64,000 nucleotides of DNA from Saccharothrix sp. NRRL B-16314 (GTDB lineage Bacteria; Actinomycetota; Actinomycetes; Mycobacteriales; Pseudonocardiaceae): the NCBI RefSeq assembly GCF_000716595.1, contig NZ_JNXC01000035.1:10103-74102 (forward strand), given 5' to 3'. Below are positions 1 to 9,069 of the stretch, one piece after another. Every line of letters starts with the position of its first letter. Position 1 is the first letter of the stretch. The position numbers were made by a program, and so were the translations under genes. Below the pieces are notes generated by a model. That model was not told where the DNA came from, did not search any database, and was given only the letters and a program-made list of their open reading frames with translations.

Positions 1-611
1 CGGAGCAGCACCAGCAGCAGGTCGACCACGAGCGCCAGCACCAGGGTCAGCACGATGCCGACGATGATCGGCGCGAGGTAGCGCTGCTGGAAGCCGTCGG
101 TGAACAGCGTGCCGAGGCCGCCGGTGCCGATCAGCGCGCCGACGCTGACCAGGCTGATGTTGCTCACCGACCCGACCCGCACGCCCGCCGCGAGCACCGG
201 CACGGCCAGCGGCAGCTCCACCGTGAGGAACCGGCGCCACGGCCGGAAGCCCATCGCGGTGGCCGCGGCGGTGACGTGCGACGGCACCGCGTCCAGCGCC
301 TCGGCGACCGGTCGGACCAGCAGCGCGGTGGTGTAGAGGGTCAGCGCGCTGATCACGTTGACCGGGTCGAGCACCCTGGTGCCGATCAACGCGGGGATGA
401 TCGCGAACAGGGCCAGCGACGGGATCGTGTAGAGGACGTTCGACAACGCGATCAGCGTCGCGTTGACCGGGCGGAACCGGTGGCACAGCAGGCCGAGGAC
501 GATCGCCAGCACCACCGACACGACCAGCGGCACCAGCGACAGGTAGACGTGTTCGAGCAGCCTGTCCAGCAGCGCCGCCCTCGTACCGGCGTCGCTGAGG
601 TAGGTCACCAT
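1..611 (-). CDS. ABC transporter permease, osmoprotectant (glycine betaine/choline) type, 3' end cut off
   Basis: Membrane permease subunit of an importer, N-terminal part only; the C-terminus lies before base 1. The protein begins near MVTYLSDAGTRAALLDRLLE and continues with hydrophobic segments and the permease/ATPase coupling region (AAATAMGFRPWRRFLTVELP), then VGALIGTGGLGTLF, which is typical of ProW/OpuB-type permeases. The ATG at 611 lies one base after the stop of the ATPase gene, so the two are translationally coupled; an in-frame GTG at 620 is possible. Substrate is inferred from the family and from the CBS-containing ATPase partner. A solute-binding protein is not visible and may lie beyond the window. 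Confidence 0.85.
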   Translation of the reverse strand, partial: MVTYLSDAGTRAALLDRLLEHVYLSLVPLVVSVVLAIVLGLLCHRFRPVNATLIALSNVLYTIPSLALFAIIPALIGTRVLDPVNVISALTLYTTALLVRPVAEALDAVPSHVTAAATAMGFRPWRRFLTVELPLAVPVLAAGVRVGSVSNISLVSVGALIGTGGLGTLFTDGFQQRYLAPIIVGIVLTLVLALVVDLLLVLL

Positions 612-612
612 G

Positions 613-1662
613 TCACCCACGGCGGCTCTCGATCACGTCCAGCACCTGCCGGGCCGTGACGACACCGGCCAACCGGCCCTCCGCGTCCACCGCGACCCCG
701 AGCCCGGACGGCGAGGACAACGCCGAGTCCAGCGCGCCCCGGATCGACGCGCCCACCTCGTACAGCGAGCCGCCCGGCACGACCGAGGCGTCCGGCGCGA
801 CCCAGCCCTGCGGGCGCTTGTCCGCGTCCACCACCAGTCGCCAGTCCGGAGAGGACTCGAACGCGGAACCGTCGGCGACGGTGGCGACCTCGGCCACCTC
901 GACACCCGACGAGTCCACAAAGGACAGACTGCGGTAGCCGCGGTCCTTGCCGACGAAGTTCGCCACGAAGTCGTCCGCGGGTCTGGTCAGCAGGACGGCC
1001 GGCGGCGCGTACTGGGCGAGGAAGCCGCCGGTGCGCATCACCGCGACCTTGTCGCCGATGCGGATGGCCTCGTCGATGTCGTGCGTCACGAAGACGATGG
1101 TCTTGTCCAGCTCCGCCTGCAGCCGCAGCAGCTCGTCCTGGAGCCCTTCGCGCACCACCGGGTCGACCGCGCTGAACGGCTCGTCCATCAGCAGCACCGG
1201 CGGGTCCGCGGCCAGCGCCCGCGCCACGCCCACGCGCTGCTGCTGGCCGCCGGACAGCTGCACCGGGTACCGGCGGCCCAGCTCGGCGGGCAGGCCGACC
1301 AGCTCCAGCAGCTCGGCGGCACGCGCACGGGCCTTGCGCCTGGTCCAGCCGGTGAGCAGCGGCACGGTGGCCACGTTGTCCAGCACGGTCCGGTGCGGGA
1401 ACAGCCCCGCCTGCTGGATGACGTACCCGATGCCGCGCCGGAGCGTCGGCGGGTCGACGCCGAGCACGTCCTTGCCGTCCACGAGGATCGTGCCGGACGT
1501 CGGGTCGAGCATCCGGTTCACCATGCGCAGGGACGTGGTCTTGCCGCACCCGGACGGCCCGACGAAAACGGTGATCGTGCCGGCCTCGACCACCAGGTCC
1601 AGGCCGTTCACCGCGGTGGTCCCGTCGTCGAACCGCTTGGTCACGTCGCGGAACTCGATCAC
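613..1662 (-). CDS. ABC transporter ATP-binding protein with C-terminal CBS region (ProV/OpuCA type)
   Basis: ATPase that powers uptake of a quaternary amine such as glycine betaine, carnitine or choline (family knowledge). Visible motifs: Walker A GPSGCGKTT near residue 36, Q-loop YVIQQAGLFPH, signature LSGGQQQR, Walker B VLLMDEPF and H-loop VFVTHD. After residue ~245 comes an extension ending LAGVVTARQVLDVIESRRG that resembles a CBS domain, the osmosensing module of OpuA-type ATPases. At 349 residues it has the usual length. It is the first gene of an operon with the permease that follows. Ionic-strength regulation is inferred from the CBS domain, not seen. Confidence 0.93.
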   Translation of the reverse strand: MIEFRDVTKRFDDGTTAVNGLDLVVEAGTITVFVGPSGCGKTTSLRMVNRMLDPTSGTILVDGKDVLGVDPPTLRRGIGYVIQQAGLFPHRTVLDNVATVPLLTGWTRRKARARAAELLELVGLPAELGRRYPVQLSGGQQQRVGVARALAADPPVLLMDEPFSAVDPVVREGLQDELLRLQAELDKTIVFVTHDIDEAIRIGDKVAVMRTGGFLAQYAPPAVLLTRPADDFVANFVGKDRGYRSLSFVDSSGVEVAEVATVADGSAFESSPDWRLVVDADKRPQGWVAPDASVVPGGSLYEVGASIRGALDSALSSPSGLGVAVDAEGRLAGVVTARQVLDVIESRRG

Positions 1663-1765
1663 CCGTGGTCCTCCTGCCGATGGGTATCAAGCGTCGTCCG
1701 ACCCTAGCCCGTTGGTCCGACCGTGGCACGGCGTTCCACACTTCGGTCAGTAGGCTGCGTCGTTT

Positions 1766-3316
1766 GTGGCCACTGAACCCGTACGCGCCCTCCTGACCGA
1801 ACGCGGTGCGCACGCCCGCAAGCTGCGGCGCGTGCTCGACCTGCTCGCCGGCGACTGGCACACGCTGGCCGAACTCGTCCGCCTCCCCGCCGTGCCGCGG
1901 CGCAGCGTGCAGGAGCTGCTGACCGCCATCGGCGACGACCTGGAGACCAGCGGCGACCGGTTCCGGCTGGCGCCCGCGAAGGCCGCCGACTACGCGGCGT
2001 TCGGCGCCGGTGAGGACCTGGTCGACCCGGTGGACGCGCTGGTCTCCCGGAACACCGCGCAGCTGCGGTCGATCCTCGCGGACATCGCGGACGTGCCGCC
2101 ACCGCTGTCCGCTCTGGACCACGTGCAGGCGACGGCGGAAACGGCGTTGAAGCGCGCGCTGTGGTTGGACGCGACGTACGACCTGGCCGGGCGGACGTTG
2201 CTGTGCCTGGGCGACCACGACCTGACGTCGCTCGCGGTGTGCGCGGTGAACCCGGACGTCGAGGTCGTCGTGGTGGACGTGGACGACCGGCTGCTGGAGT
2301 ACATCTCGACGCGCGCCGAAGCACGCGGGTGGTCGGTGCGGACGGTGCACGCGGACTTCCGGTTCGGCTTGCCGCCCGCGCTGCTGGAGTCGGCGGACCT
2401 CGTGTTCAGCGACCCGCCGTACACGCCGGAGGGCATCGGGCTGTTCGCTTCGCGGGCGATCGAGTGCCTGGCGGATTTGTCACTCGGGCGGGTGCTGCTC
2501 GCTTACGGGTTCAGCGACCGGACGCCCGCGCTGGGGTTGAAGGTGCAGCAGGAGTTGCAGCGGCTCGGGTTGGTGTTCGAGGCGATCCTGCCCGCGTTCC
2601 ACCGGTTCGACGGTGCGCAGGCGATCGGCAGCGCGGCCGACCTGTACGTCTGCCGCCCCACGTCCCGCCGTTCGGCATCGGCGTCCTCGAAGACCGCGAT
2701 CTACACGCACGGGCCGCAGTCGCTGGAGTCGTCCGGGCCGGGATCGACGGCGTTGGCGGCGTTGGTGGACCTCGCGCCCCGACCGGAGTCGTCACCGCCG
2801 CCGAAGCCACGTGCGCCGGGGTGGTCGGACCCGATCGGCAAGGGCGCCGCGTCGTTGGCGGTGGACCTGTCGGGAGATCCGGGGCCGTGGCTGCTGCGGA
2901 CCCTGCTGGCGTGCTCACCCGGTCGGATGGCGGCGCTGGTGCCCAACAACCACCCGGACGTGGCGTCGGCGGCCGGTCAGCGGGCGCTGACGTCGTTGGT
3001 GGACACCAGGTTCGCGCTGCGGTTCCTCCGGTCCACTCCGGACGGGAAGCACTGCGTGGTGGTGGCGGACCAGGTGTTGGCGGGGACGTTGGACGTCGGC
3101 GGGCTGGCCGTGCGGGAGGTGCTGATGCGGGCGCACGGGAAGTTGGGGAACGTGTGGCGGGAGGCGCTGGTGACCGTGACGCGCGGTGCGTTGACCAAGC
3201 GGGAGGCGCGGGAGCGGATCGGGGACGGCGAGGACCTGGAGTCGAGGCTGATCGACCTGCCCCGGCACCGGATCACCGCCCTGCTGCCCGCGATCCGAGC
3301 GTCCGCGGCCCAGTAG
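1766..3316 (+). CDS. Bis-aminopropyl spermidine synthase (BpsA, DUF43) family protein
   Basis: 516-residue relative of BpsA, the enzyme that adds aminopropyl groups from decarboxylated S-adenosylmethionine to spermidine to make branched polyamines. Seen: an N-terminal winged-helix-like segment (~1-70), a Rossmann core with LGDHDLTS at 148-155 and DPPYTPEG at 216-223. Archaeal BpsA has an acidic GDDD motif; here it reads GDHD, so one acidic residue is His. A further ~230 residues with a Ser/Pro linker (SSPPPKPRAP) follow the core and are absent from archaeal enzymes as I know them. GTG start at 1766. True substrate uncertain. The stop codon lies in the first unit of a short tandem repeat. Confidence 0.75.
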   Translation: MATEPVRALLTERGAHARKLRRVLDLLAGDWHTLAELVRLPAVPRRSVQELLTAIGDDLETSGDRFRLAPAKAADYAAFGAGEDLVDPVDALVSRNTAQLRSILADIADVPPPLSALDHVQATAETALKRALWLDATYDLAGRTLLCLGDHDLTSLAVCAVNPDVEVVVVDVDDRLLEYISTRAEARGWSVRTVHADFRFGLPPALLESADLVFSDPPYTPEGIGLFASRAIECLADLSLGRVLLAYGFSDRTPALGLKVQQELQRLGLVFEAILPAFHRFDGAQAIGSAADLYVCRPTSRRSASASSKTAIYTHGPQSLESSGPGSTALAALVDLAPRPESSPPPKPRAPGWSDPIGKGAASLAVDLSGDPGPWLLRTLLACSPGRMAALVPNNHPDVASAAGQRALTSLVDTRFALRFLRSTPDGKHCVVVADQVLAGTLDVGGLAVREVLMRAHGKLGNVWREALVTVTRGALTKREARERIGDGEDLESRLIDLPRHRITALLPAIRASAAQ

Positions 3317-3385
3317 TTCGGACGTCCCAGCAGTTCGGTGTCCAGCAGTTAGGTGTCCCAGCAGTTCGGAGTCCCAGCAGTGGGG
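3311..3385 (+). repeat. Degenerate ~16-bp tandem repeat spanning the bpsA-like stop codon
   Basis: Five consecutive units of 15-17 bp built on CAGCAGTTCGGTGTCC: 3311-3327, 3328-3342, 3343-3358, 3359-3374 and a truncated last unit from 3375. The TAG stop (3314-3316) falls inside the first unit, so the array starts in the last codons and runs into the 3' untranslated region. Units differ by one or two bases. Confidence 0.85.
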
Positions 3386-3466
3386 AAGGCCGCCGGGAAT
3401 CGGGCGAAATCCCGGCGTCCGGGCTGCCGACGGCGGTAACTTGCGGTCGAACCTGGAGGCACGCGC

Positions 3467-4348
3467 ATGAACCAACCCCACGGCGGCTGGCCGCAGCAGC
3501 CACAGCCCGGTCAGCCCCAGCCCGGCCCGCCACAGCCGGGCCCGCCGCAACCCGGTCAGCCGCAGCCGGCCCAGCAGCCCTACCCCGGCCAGCCGCACGC
3601 CGGCCAGCCCAACCCGGGTCAGCAACATCCAGGTCAGCCCAACCCCGGCCAACCCAACCCAGGTCAGCAGTACCCAGGTCAGCCCAACCCGGGCCAGCCC
3701 AACCCCAGTCAGCAGTACCCGGGCCAGCAGCAGTTCCCGGGTCAGCCGCCCTACCCCGGTCAGCCGCACCAGGGTCAGCCCTACCCCGGCCAGGCCCCCT
3801 ACCCCGGCCAACCGCCGTTCCCCGGCCAACCGCCGTTCCCGGGCCACCAGGGTCCGCCGAACAAGGCACTGCCCGTCATCGCCGCGCTGCTGTACCTGCT
3901 GCTGGGGATCTTCGCCCTGGTCGTCGCGGTGCTGATCATCTCCGGCGGCGGGAGGGTGCCGCACTTCATGGCGGCCGGCGCGCTGGGTCTCCCGTTCTCC
4001 GGCATGTTCCTCGGCAGCTTCGACGCCGCGCTCACGATCTCGATCGTCCAGGCGTCGCTGACGGTCATCCTCGCGGTGCTGCTCGCGTGCCGTGTGCCGG
4101 GCGTGCGGTGGGTGCTGGTCGTGATGTCGCTGCTGGCCGCCGTGCACTACGGGCACGTGGTCGCCGAGATCCTGTCGTTCCTCCCGATCTCCCTCGCGGT
4201 GACCCCGGCGATCGCGACGCTGCTGTGGCTGGCCGCCGGCCTGATCTCCGCACTCCCCGCGGTGGGCCGTGCGATGCGGGGAGCGCAGCCGAAGATGCCA
4301 CCGCGCCAGGCGTACGGCCCGCCACCGGTCCAGGGCCAGTGGGGCTGA
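3467..4348 (+). CDS. Pro/Gln/Gly-rich N-terminal, four-helix membrane protein
   Basis: 293 residues. Residues ~5-130 are low-complexity and made of repeated QPNPGQ, QPYPGQ and PPFPGQ units, encoded by a matching DNA-level repeat. The remainder holds about four or five hydrophobic segments (LYLLLGIFALVVAVLIISGG; a pair near VQASLTVILAVLLACRV and WVLVVMSLLAAVHYG; and IATLLWLAAGLISALP). The layout resembles actinobacterial DUF4190-like or envelope-associated proteins with disordered cytoplasmic tails, but I cannot assign a family. Start ATG with a GGAGG seven bases upstream. It ends one base before the stop of the convergent downstream gene. Confidence 0.8.
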   Translation: MNQPHGGWPQQPQPGQPQPGPPQPGPPQPGQPQPAQQPYPGQPHAGQPNPGQQHPGQPNPGQPNPGQQYPGQPNPGQPNPSQQYPGQQQFPGQPPYPGQPHQGQPYPGQAPYPGQPPFPGQPPFPGHQGPPNKALPVIAALLYLLLGIFALVVAVLIISGGGRVPHFMAAGALGLPFSGMFLGSFDAALTISIVQASLTVILAVLLACRVPGVRWVLVVMSLLAAVHYGHVVAEILSFLPISLAVTPAIATLLWLAAGLISALPAVGRAMRGAQPKMPPRQAYGPPPVQGQWG

Positions 4349-4349
4349 G

Positions 4350-5132
4350 TCACAGCGACCCGGCCAACGCCCCCAACCGATCCAAGATCCGGGTCAACGC
4401 CTGCAGCAGCCGCATGACCTGACCGGTGATCCGTTCCAGCACCGCCGCCGCACGCCCCACGGCCCAGCCGGTGAACGCGGCCACCGACGCACCGCCGCTC
4501 GCCTCCGCCACGGCCAGCGCGACGGCGGCGTTGCGGACCACCTCCGACACGAACATCCCGATCAGGTCCCGCACCATCCCGCGCACGGCGGCCGTGATCG
4601 TCCCGGCGGTCGACAGCTGCTCGGCGACCGCGGCGCACCGACGGCTCGCGGCACGCGTGTCGTCAGCGGTCGCCCCTCCGGCTTCCTCGCGGGCGACGCG
4701 GTCGAGGTCGACGGCCGCCCGGCGCCACCGGCCCACCGCGTCTTTGATCCGATCGCCGTCACCCGCCAACCAGTCGAGCGGCGCGGCCAGGAACCGGACG
4801 TGCTCGACCAACCACCCGATCCCCGCCAACGACGTCAACGGGTCGAGCGCCAGGCCCAGCGTGTCCAGCCACGCGGACGCCAGTGCCAGGTCGGGGTCCG
4901 GCGCCCAGGGCTCGTCGGCCTCCCGCGCCGTCCCGTCCGCCGGTGGTGGCACGCCCGCCGACGCGGGACGGCGGATGTCCTCGGCAACGCGGGCGGTCAG
5001 GTCGGACGAGCCCTCGGCGAAGAACCGGGCCAACAACCCGAAGGCGTCCGGCTCGACACCGCACAACCCGTCGACGATCAACCCCCGCCGCTCGTCCGCC
5101 GTCGCACGCGGCCTCGCCTCGATCCCGCTCAC
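4350..5132 (-). CDS. WXG100-like / putative type VII secretion target protein
   Basis: 260-residue protein of unproven function. The central segment (LVEHVRFLAAPLDWLAGDGD...VGRWRRAAVDLD) follows the pattern of WXG100-like domains of actinobacterial type VII secretion targets (helix, LDWLAGD, W-centred helix). The C-terminal third (VVRNAAVALAVAEASGG...WAVGRAAAVLERI) is amphipathic to hydrophobic. Start chosen as GTG at 5132, which overlaps the TGA of the upstream YbaB gene by four bases (GTGA). Pairing of a YbaB-like protein with a WXG100-like protein is common in actinomycetes. No toxin domain or secretion motif is visible, so the secretion role is inference. Confidence 0.65.
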   Translation of the reverse strand: MSGIEARPRATADERRGLIVDGLCGVEPDAFGLLARFFAEGSSDLTARVAEDIRRPASAGVPPPADGTAREADEPWAPDPDLALASAWLDTLGLALDPLTSLAGIGWLVEHVRFLAAPLDWLAGDGDRIKDAVGRWRRAAVDLDRVAREEAGGATADDTRAASRRCAAVAEQLSTAGTITAAVRGMVRDLIGMFVSEVVRNAAVALAVAEASGGASVAAFTGWAVGRAAAVLERITGQVMRLLQALTRILDRLGALAGSL

Positions 5133-5593
5133 AGCTGCGACGGCCCGCCGGCTTCCACCGGGCACCACAGGCTGCGCGGCAGCTCGTGCCCCGACTCCGG
5201 ACCCGGCCCGTCCACCGACTGCACCGGGGCGGCCGGGGGTTCCGCGGGCTCGAGAGGTTCCGCGGGTTCGAACCCGGTGATGAACTCCATCGCCGCGGTA
5301 CCGCCGAACTCCGGTTCCACCACCGCCGCCACCTGCCGCGCCACCTCGGCCCGCGCCCGCCGCACGGTCGCCATCACGACCTCGCCCAGCGCCGCGTCGG
5401 ACGCGCCTTCGGCCGGCAACGAGAACGAGATGTCCCGCAACGCCCCGTTGGGCGCGACCGTCGCGGTCACCCACCCGTCGGGCGAGCGCACCGTGGCCTC
5501 CGCGGCACGGATGCCGTCCTGCACCTCCTGCGCCCTCCTGGCCAGGTCACGCGCCTTGGCCTCAAGGTCGGCGATCATGCGCGCCGGGTCCAC
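5129..5593 (-). CDS. YbaB/EbfC family DNA-binding protein
   Basis: 154 residues. It starts with a coiled-coil helix (MIADLEAKARDLARRAQEVQ) followed by strands (GWVTATVAPNGALRDISFSL), as in YbaB/EbfC nucleoid-associated proteins. A ~40-residue acidic/proline tail (EPAEPLEPAEPPAAPVQS) is added at the C-terminus. GTG start at 5593 with GGGGAG upstream. First gene of a two-gene unit with the WXG100-like gene (4-bp overlap). In this context the protein is more likely a partner of the secreted-type protein than a general nucleoid factor; that is inference. Just upstream CACCCGATCGT occurs twice (about 5594-5604 and 5622-5632), a possible operator. Confidence 0.8.
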   Translation of the reverse strand: MDPARMIADLEAKARDLARRAQEVQDGIRAAEATVRSPDGWVTATVAPNGALRDISFSLPAEGASDAALGEVVMATVRRARAEVARQVAAVVEPEFGGTAAMEFITGFEPAEPLEPAEPPAAPVQSVDGPGPESGHELPRSLWCPVEAGGPSQL

Positions 5594-5645
5594 CCGATCG
5601 TCTCCCCTACTCCAAGACCTTCACCCGATCGTGGAGTATTGCGGA

Positions 5646-8600
5646 TCACCCGGCACGGGGGATGTGCAAGGGGCCGAGAGCCAGCACCGCGCGGAACTCC
5701 TTCGGCGGCACCGGACGGGAGAACAGCCACCCCTGGTACGCGTCCACGCCGACACCGCGCAGCACGTGGAACTGCGTCGCGGTCTCCACGCCCTCCGCCA
5801 CGCACTTGCGCCCCATGGCCCGCGCCATGTCGACCACCGCCTTCGCCACCGCGAAGTCCGACGAGTCGTTGCCCACCCCGGAGACGAACCGGCGGTCCAC
5901 CTTGATGATCTGCGCCGGCAGGTCCTTGAGCCGGGCCAGCGACGAGTAGCCGGTGCCGAAGTCGTCCACCGCGAACCGGATGCCCCGCGACGCCAGCTCG
6001 TCCATCGTGGCGCGCACCCGTGACGGCAGGTCCACCAGCGCGGTCTCCACCAGCTCCAGCACCACCCGGTCCCACGGGATGCCCGCCTCGGCGATCGTGT
6101 TGGCCACGATGTCGACGAACTCCGGGTCGCCCGGCACGAGACCGGCGAGGTTCACCGCGACCGACACCGGGTGCCCACCGGGCTCCGGCCAGGTCGAGGC
6201 CTCCTTCAACGCGGTCCGCAGCACCCACCGGTCCAGCTCGCGCAGCAGGTCGCCCTGCTCGGCCACGGGCAGGAAGACGTCCGGCGGCAGCAGGCCGCGG
6301 TCCGGGTGCGGCCAGCGCACCAGCGCCTCCGCGGTCTGCACCACGCCGTCCACGCCGACGACCGGCTGGAAGTGCAGCGTGAGCCCGTCGTGCGCCAACG
6401 CGTCCCGCAGCTGCCCCTCCAGGTGCACCTGCCGGTCGGCCGACGCGATCAGCGCCGCGCTCGCCAGCGACACCCGGCCCGCGCCGGCCCGCTTCGCCTC
6501 GAACATCGCGGCGTCGGCGAACCGCAGCAGGTCGTTCCCGGTGGCGCGGGACCCGTTCGGCACGGCCGCGCCGATCGACGCCGACACCCGGACCAGCTGC
6601 CCGTGCACCGGCACCGCCGTGCGCAGCAGCCCGGCGACCCTGGTCGCCAGCGCGTCCACGCCGCCGACCCGGTCGATGTTCTCGCAGATGATCACGTACT
6701 CGTCACCGGACAGGCGGGCCGCCGTGCAGCTCTCCGGCAGGCCGCCTTCGAGCCGCCGCGCCAACGCCACCAGCAGCTCGTCGCCCGCGTCGTGACCCAG
6801 CGAGTCGTTGACCCGCTTGAAGTTGTCGATGTCGCAGAACAGCACCGCGACCTTGGCCCGCTCCGGCGACTCCAGCAGGTCGGCCAGCATCTCCTTGACC
6901 AGCGCCCGGTTCGGCAGGCCGGTCAGCTCGTCGTGGGTGGCCTGGTGGCGCAGCGCCTCGGCGGTGCGGCGGCGCTCGGTGATGTCCTGGAACACGATCA
7001 GCCAGAACCGGCGGCCGTCGTCCTGCACGGACAGCGCGATGTGCAGCTCGCAGTACACCTGCACGCCGTCGCGGCGGACCAGTATCCGCTGCGGGATCTT
7101 GTGCGTGCGCTCGGCGTCCGGCGCGGACATGCTGTCGATCGACGGCAGCGGGTTGCCGCTGTCGTCCGGGTGGGTGAGCGCGCCCGCGGTCATGCCGCGC
7201 AGCTGCTCCAGGTCCATGCCGAGCAGGTCGCACAGGGCGTCGTTGGCGTCGACCAGCCGCTCGCCCTCGTCGAACAGGCCGATGCCGACCGGCGTCAACG
7301 ACACCAGGTCCGTGAACCGCTGGCTGGACCGCTTCATCCGGGTCTCGGCGGCGCGCTGCTCGGTGATGTCCTGCGCGGTGCCGACCGCGAGCGGGCGGCC
7401 GTCCGGGCCCTTGACCACGACGCCGTAGGAGCGGAACACGCGCGTCTTGCCGTCACGGCGCACGATCCGGTGCTCCAGCTGGATCGGCACCTCCTCGGTG
7501 GCCAGCTGCTGCCACAGGTCGTCCACCCAGCCGCGGTCGTCGGGGTGCACGAGGTCGAGGTAGGTCTGGTAGCGGGTCTTCTCGTCGCGCGGCACGCCGA
7601 ACAGGTCGGTCAGCATGTCCGACCACACCACGTCGCCGGTCTGGAGGTTCCACTCCCAGACGCCGAGCTGGGCGGCCTTCTGCGCGTCGGCGAGCCGGCG
7701 GCGGTCGTCGCGGAGCTGGCGTTCCAGCGCGCGGGCCTCGGTGACGTCCTGGATCGTGCCGTGCAGCCGGCCGATCTTGCCGCCCTCGAACCCGGCCCGC
7801 GCCCGGCACACGTAGACGCGATCGCCGGTCTCGCTGCGCACCTCGGCCTCGAACGTGTGGTCGTCCGCGCCGTCCTTGGCGTCCAGCAGCTTGCGCCGCA
7901 GGTCCTGCAGCAGTGGCCGGTCGTCCGGGTGCACGCCGCACAGCAGGTCGTCGTCCGGGACGACACCCATCTGGGCGTACATCTCCAGCAGCACCTCGCT
8001 GCGGTGCACCGCACCGGTCCCGATCTCGTAGCTCCAGCTGCCCATGCGCGCGATGCGCTGCGCCTCCAGCAGCCGGGCGCGCTCGGTCTCCAGCGCCCGG
8101 TCGGCCTGCCACTGGTCGGTGATGTCGCGGATGTAGCCGGTGATGAACTGGGTCCGGCCGTCGGACCTGAGCTTCGCCTCGGCCACGCCGCGGATCCAGC
8201 GCAGCCGCCCGTCCGGGCGGGTGATGCGGTAGACGATGTCGATCGGGTTGCCGTCGAGTTCGCGGTTCGCCCAGTAGCTGGCGACCATCTCGTAGTCGTC
8301 GGGGTGCACCACGTCCAGCACGGCCTGCGCGCCGGGGACCACCTCGCCGGGACGCACGCCCATCATCTCGTAGTGCGACTCGGACCACACCGTGACGCCG
8401 GTGTCCGGGTCGTACTCCCACGAGCCGATCTGGGCGACGTTCTGCACGGTGCGCAACCTGCGTTGTTCGTCACGCAGGTCCTCGGCCGCCTGCGCCAGGT
8501 CCGACACGTCCACCAGCAGCACGGCGTGCAGCCCGGTGCCGGGCACCTGGGTGCGCACCACGCGGACCGGGAGCAGCGAGCCGTCGGCCTGGTGCAGGCG

Positions 8601-8834
8601 CAGGTCGTCGTCGGTGCCGAGCAGCAGCTCGCCGAGGGAACGACCGACGAGGTCGTCGGCCGCCCGTGCCTTCGTCAGCGCCACCGCAGCGGCGCTCGCC
8701 CGCATGACGACGCCCTTGGGGTCGCACAGAAGCGAGGGAGCCTCGGGCAGTGCGATGCCGTCCAGCTCCACCTCGCCGTTCTGCGGACGCGCAGACTCGA
8801 TCACCACCGGAGCGCGTCCAACCCGCTTGGGCAC
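5646..8834 (-). CDS. Five-PAS GGDEF-EAL cyclic-di-GMP turnover protein
   Basis: 1062-residue cytoplasmic signalling protein with no membrane segment. Order: PAS at ~30-115, 125-245, 255-370, 380-495 and 502-625, each of the last four ending in a PAC-like DIT/DVT signature (IRDITD, IQDVTE, AQDITE, FQDITE), then GGDEF at ~630-795 and EAL at ~800-1060. The diguanylate cyclase signature reads SGDEY (709-713) in place of GGDEF, so cyclase activity is uncertain. The phosphodiesterase domain keeps AEALVRW (835-841), DDFGTGYSSL and the K of IIKVDRRF, so it should be active. GTG start with GGAAGG upstream. Monocistronic. Best read as a multi-input c-di-GMP phosphodiesterase, possibly bifunctional. Confidence 0.92.
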   Translation of the reverse strand: MPKRVGRAPVVIESARPQNGEVELDGIALPEAPSLLCDPKGVVMRASAAAVALTKARAADDLVGRSLGELLLGTDDDLRLHQADGSLLPVRVVRTQVPGTGLHAVLLVDVSDLAQAAEDLRDEQRRLRTVQNVAQIGSWEYDPDTGVTVWSESHYEMMGVRPGEVVPGAQAVLDVVHPDDYEMVASYWANRELDGNPIDIVYRITRPDGRLRWIRGVAEAKLRSDGRTQFITGYIRDITDQWQADRALETERARLLEAQRIARMGSWSYEIGTGAVHRSEVLLEMYAQMGVVPDDDLLCGVHPDDRPLLQDLRRKLLDAKDGADDHTFEAEVRSETGDRVYVCRARAGFEGGKIGRLHGTIQDVTEARALERQLRDDRRRLADAQKAAQLGVWEWNLQTGDVVWSDMLTDLFGVPRDEKTRYQTYLDLVHPDDRGWVDDLWQQLATEEVPIQLEHRIVRRDGKTRVFRSYGVVVKGPDGRPLAVGTAQDITEQRAAETRMKRSSQRFTDLVSLTPVGIGLFDEGERLVDANDALCDLLGMDLEQLRGMTAGALTHPDDSGNPLPSIDSMSAPDAERTHKIPQRILVRRDGVQVYCELHIALSVQDDGRRFWLIVFQDITERRRTAEALRHQATHDELTGLPNRALVKEMLADLLESPERAKVAVLFCDIDNFKRVNDSLGHDAGDELLVALARRLEGGLPESCTAARLSGDEYVIICENIDRVGGVDALATRVAGLLRTAVPVHGQLVRVSASIGAAVPNGSRATGNDLLRFADAAMFEAKRAGAGRVSLASAALIASADRQVHLEGQLRDALAHDGLTLHFQPVVGVDGVVQTAEALVRWPHPDRGLLPPDVFLPVAEQGDLLRELDRWVLRTALKEASTWPEPGGHPVSVAVNLAGLVPGDPEFVDIVANTIAEAGIPWDRVVLELVETALVDLPSRVRATMDELASRGIRFAVDDFGTGYSSLARLKDLPAQIIKVDRRFVSGVGNDSSDFAVAKAVVDMARAMGRKCVAEGVETATQFHVLRGVGVDAYQGWLFSRPVPPKEFRAVLALGPLHIPRAG

Positions 8835-9069
8835 GGTCTCACCTTCCCGTGTCTACGGCAGGGATGACCGGCCCGACCGCACCCGATAGCGGACCCCAGG
8901 TGGGGTGCCCCTCTCCACGGGCAATATGCACCCGAGGAGAGGGACGTTATCGCTTCGGAGCGTCATCGCCCACCCCTCAACGGGCTAACGAAACAACACG
9001 TTCGCGGTTTCGTTGCCTGCCGACGGAGGCGGGCGGATGCGGCCGGAGCTCTCCCAACTCCGACTGGAG

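Noticed and set aside
5255..5280. tRNA T-arm-like GGTTCGAACCC
   Set aside because: Lies inside the YbaB coding sequence and has no accompanying cloverleaf.
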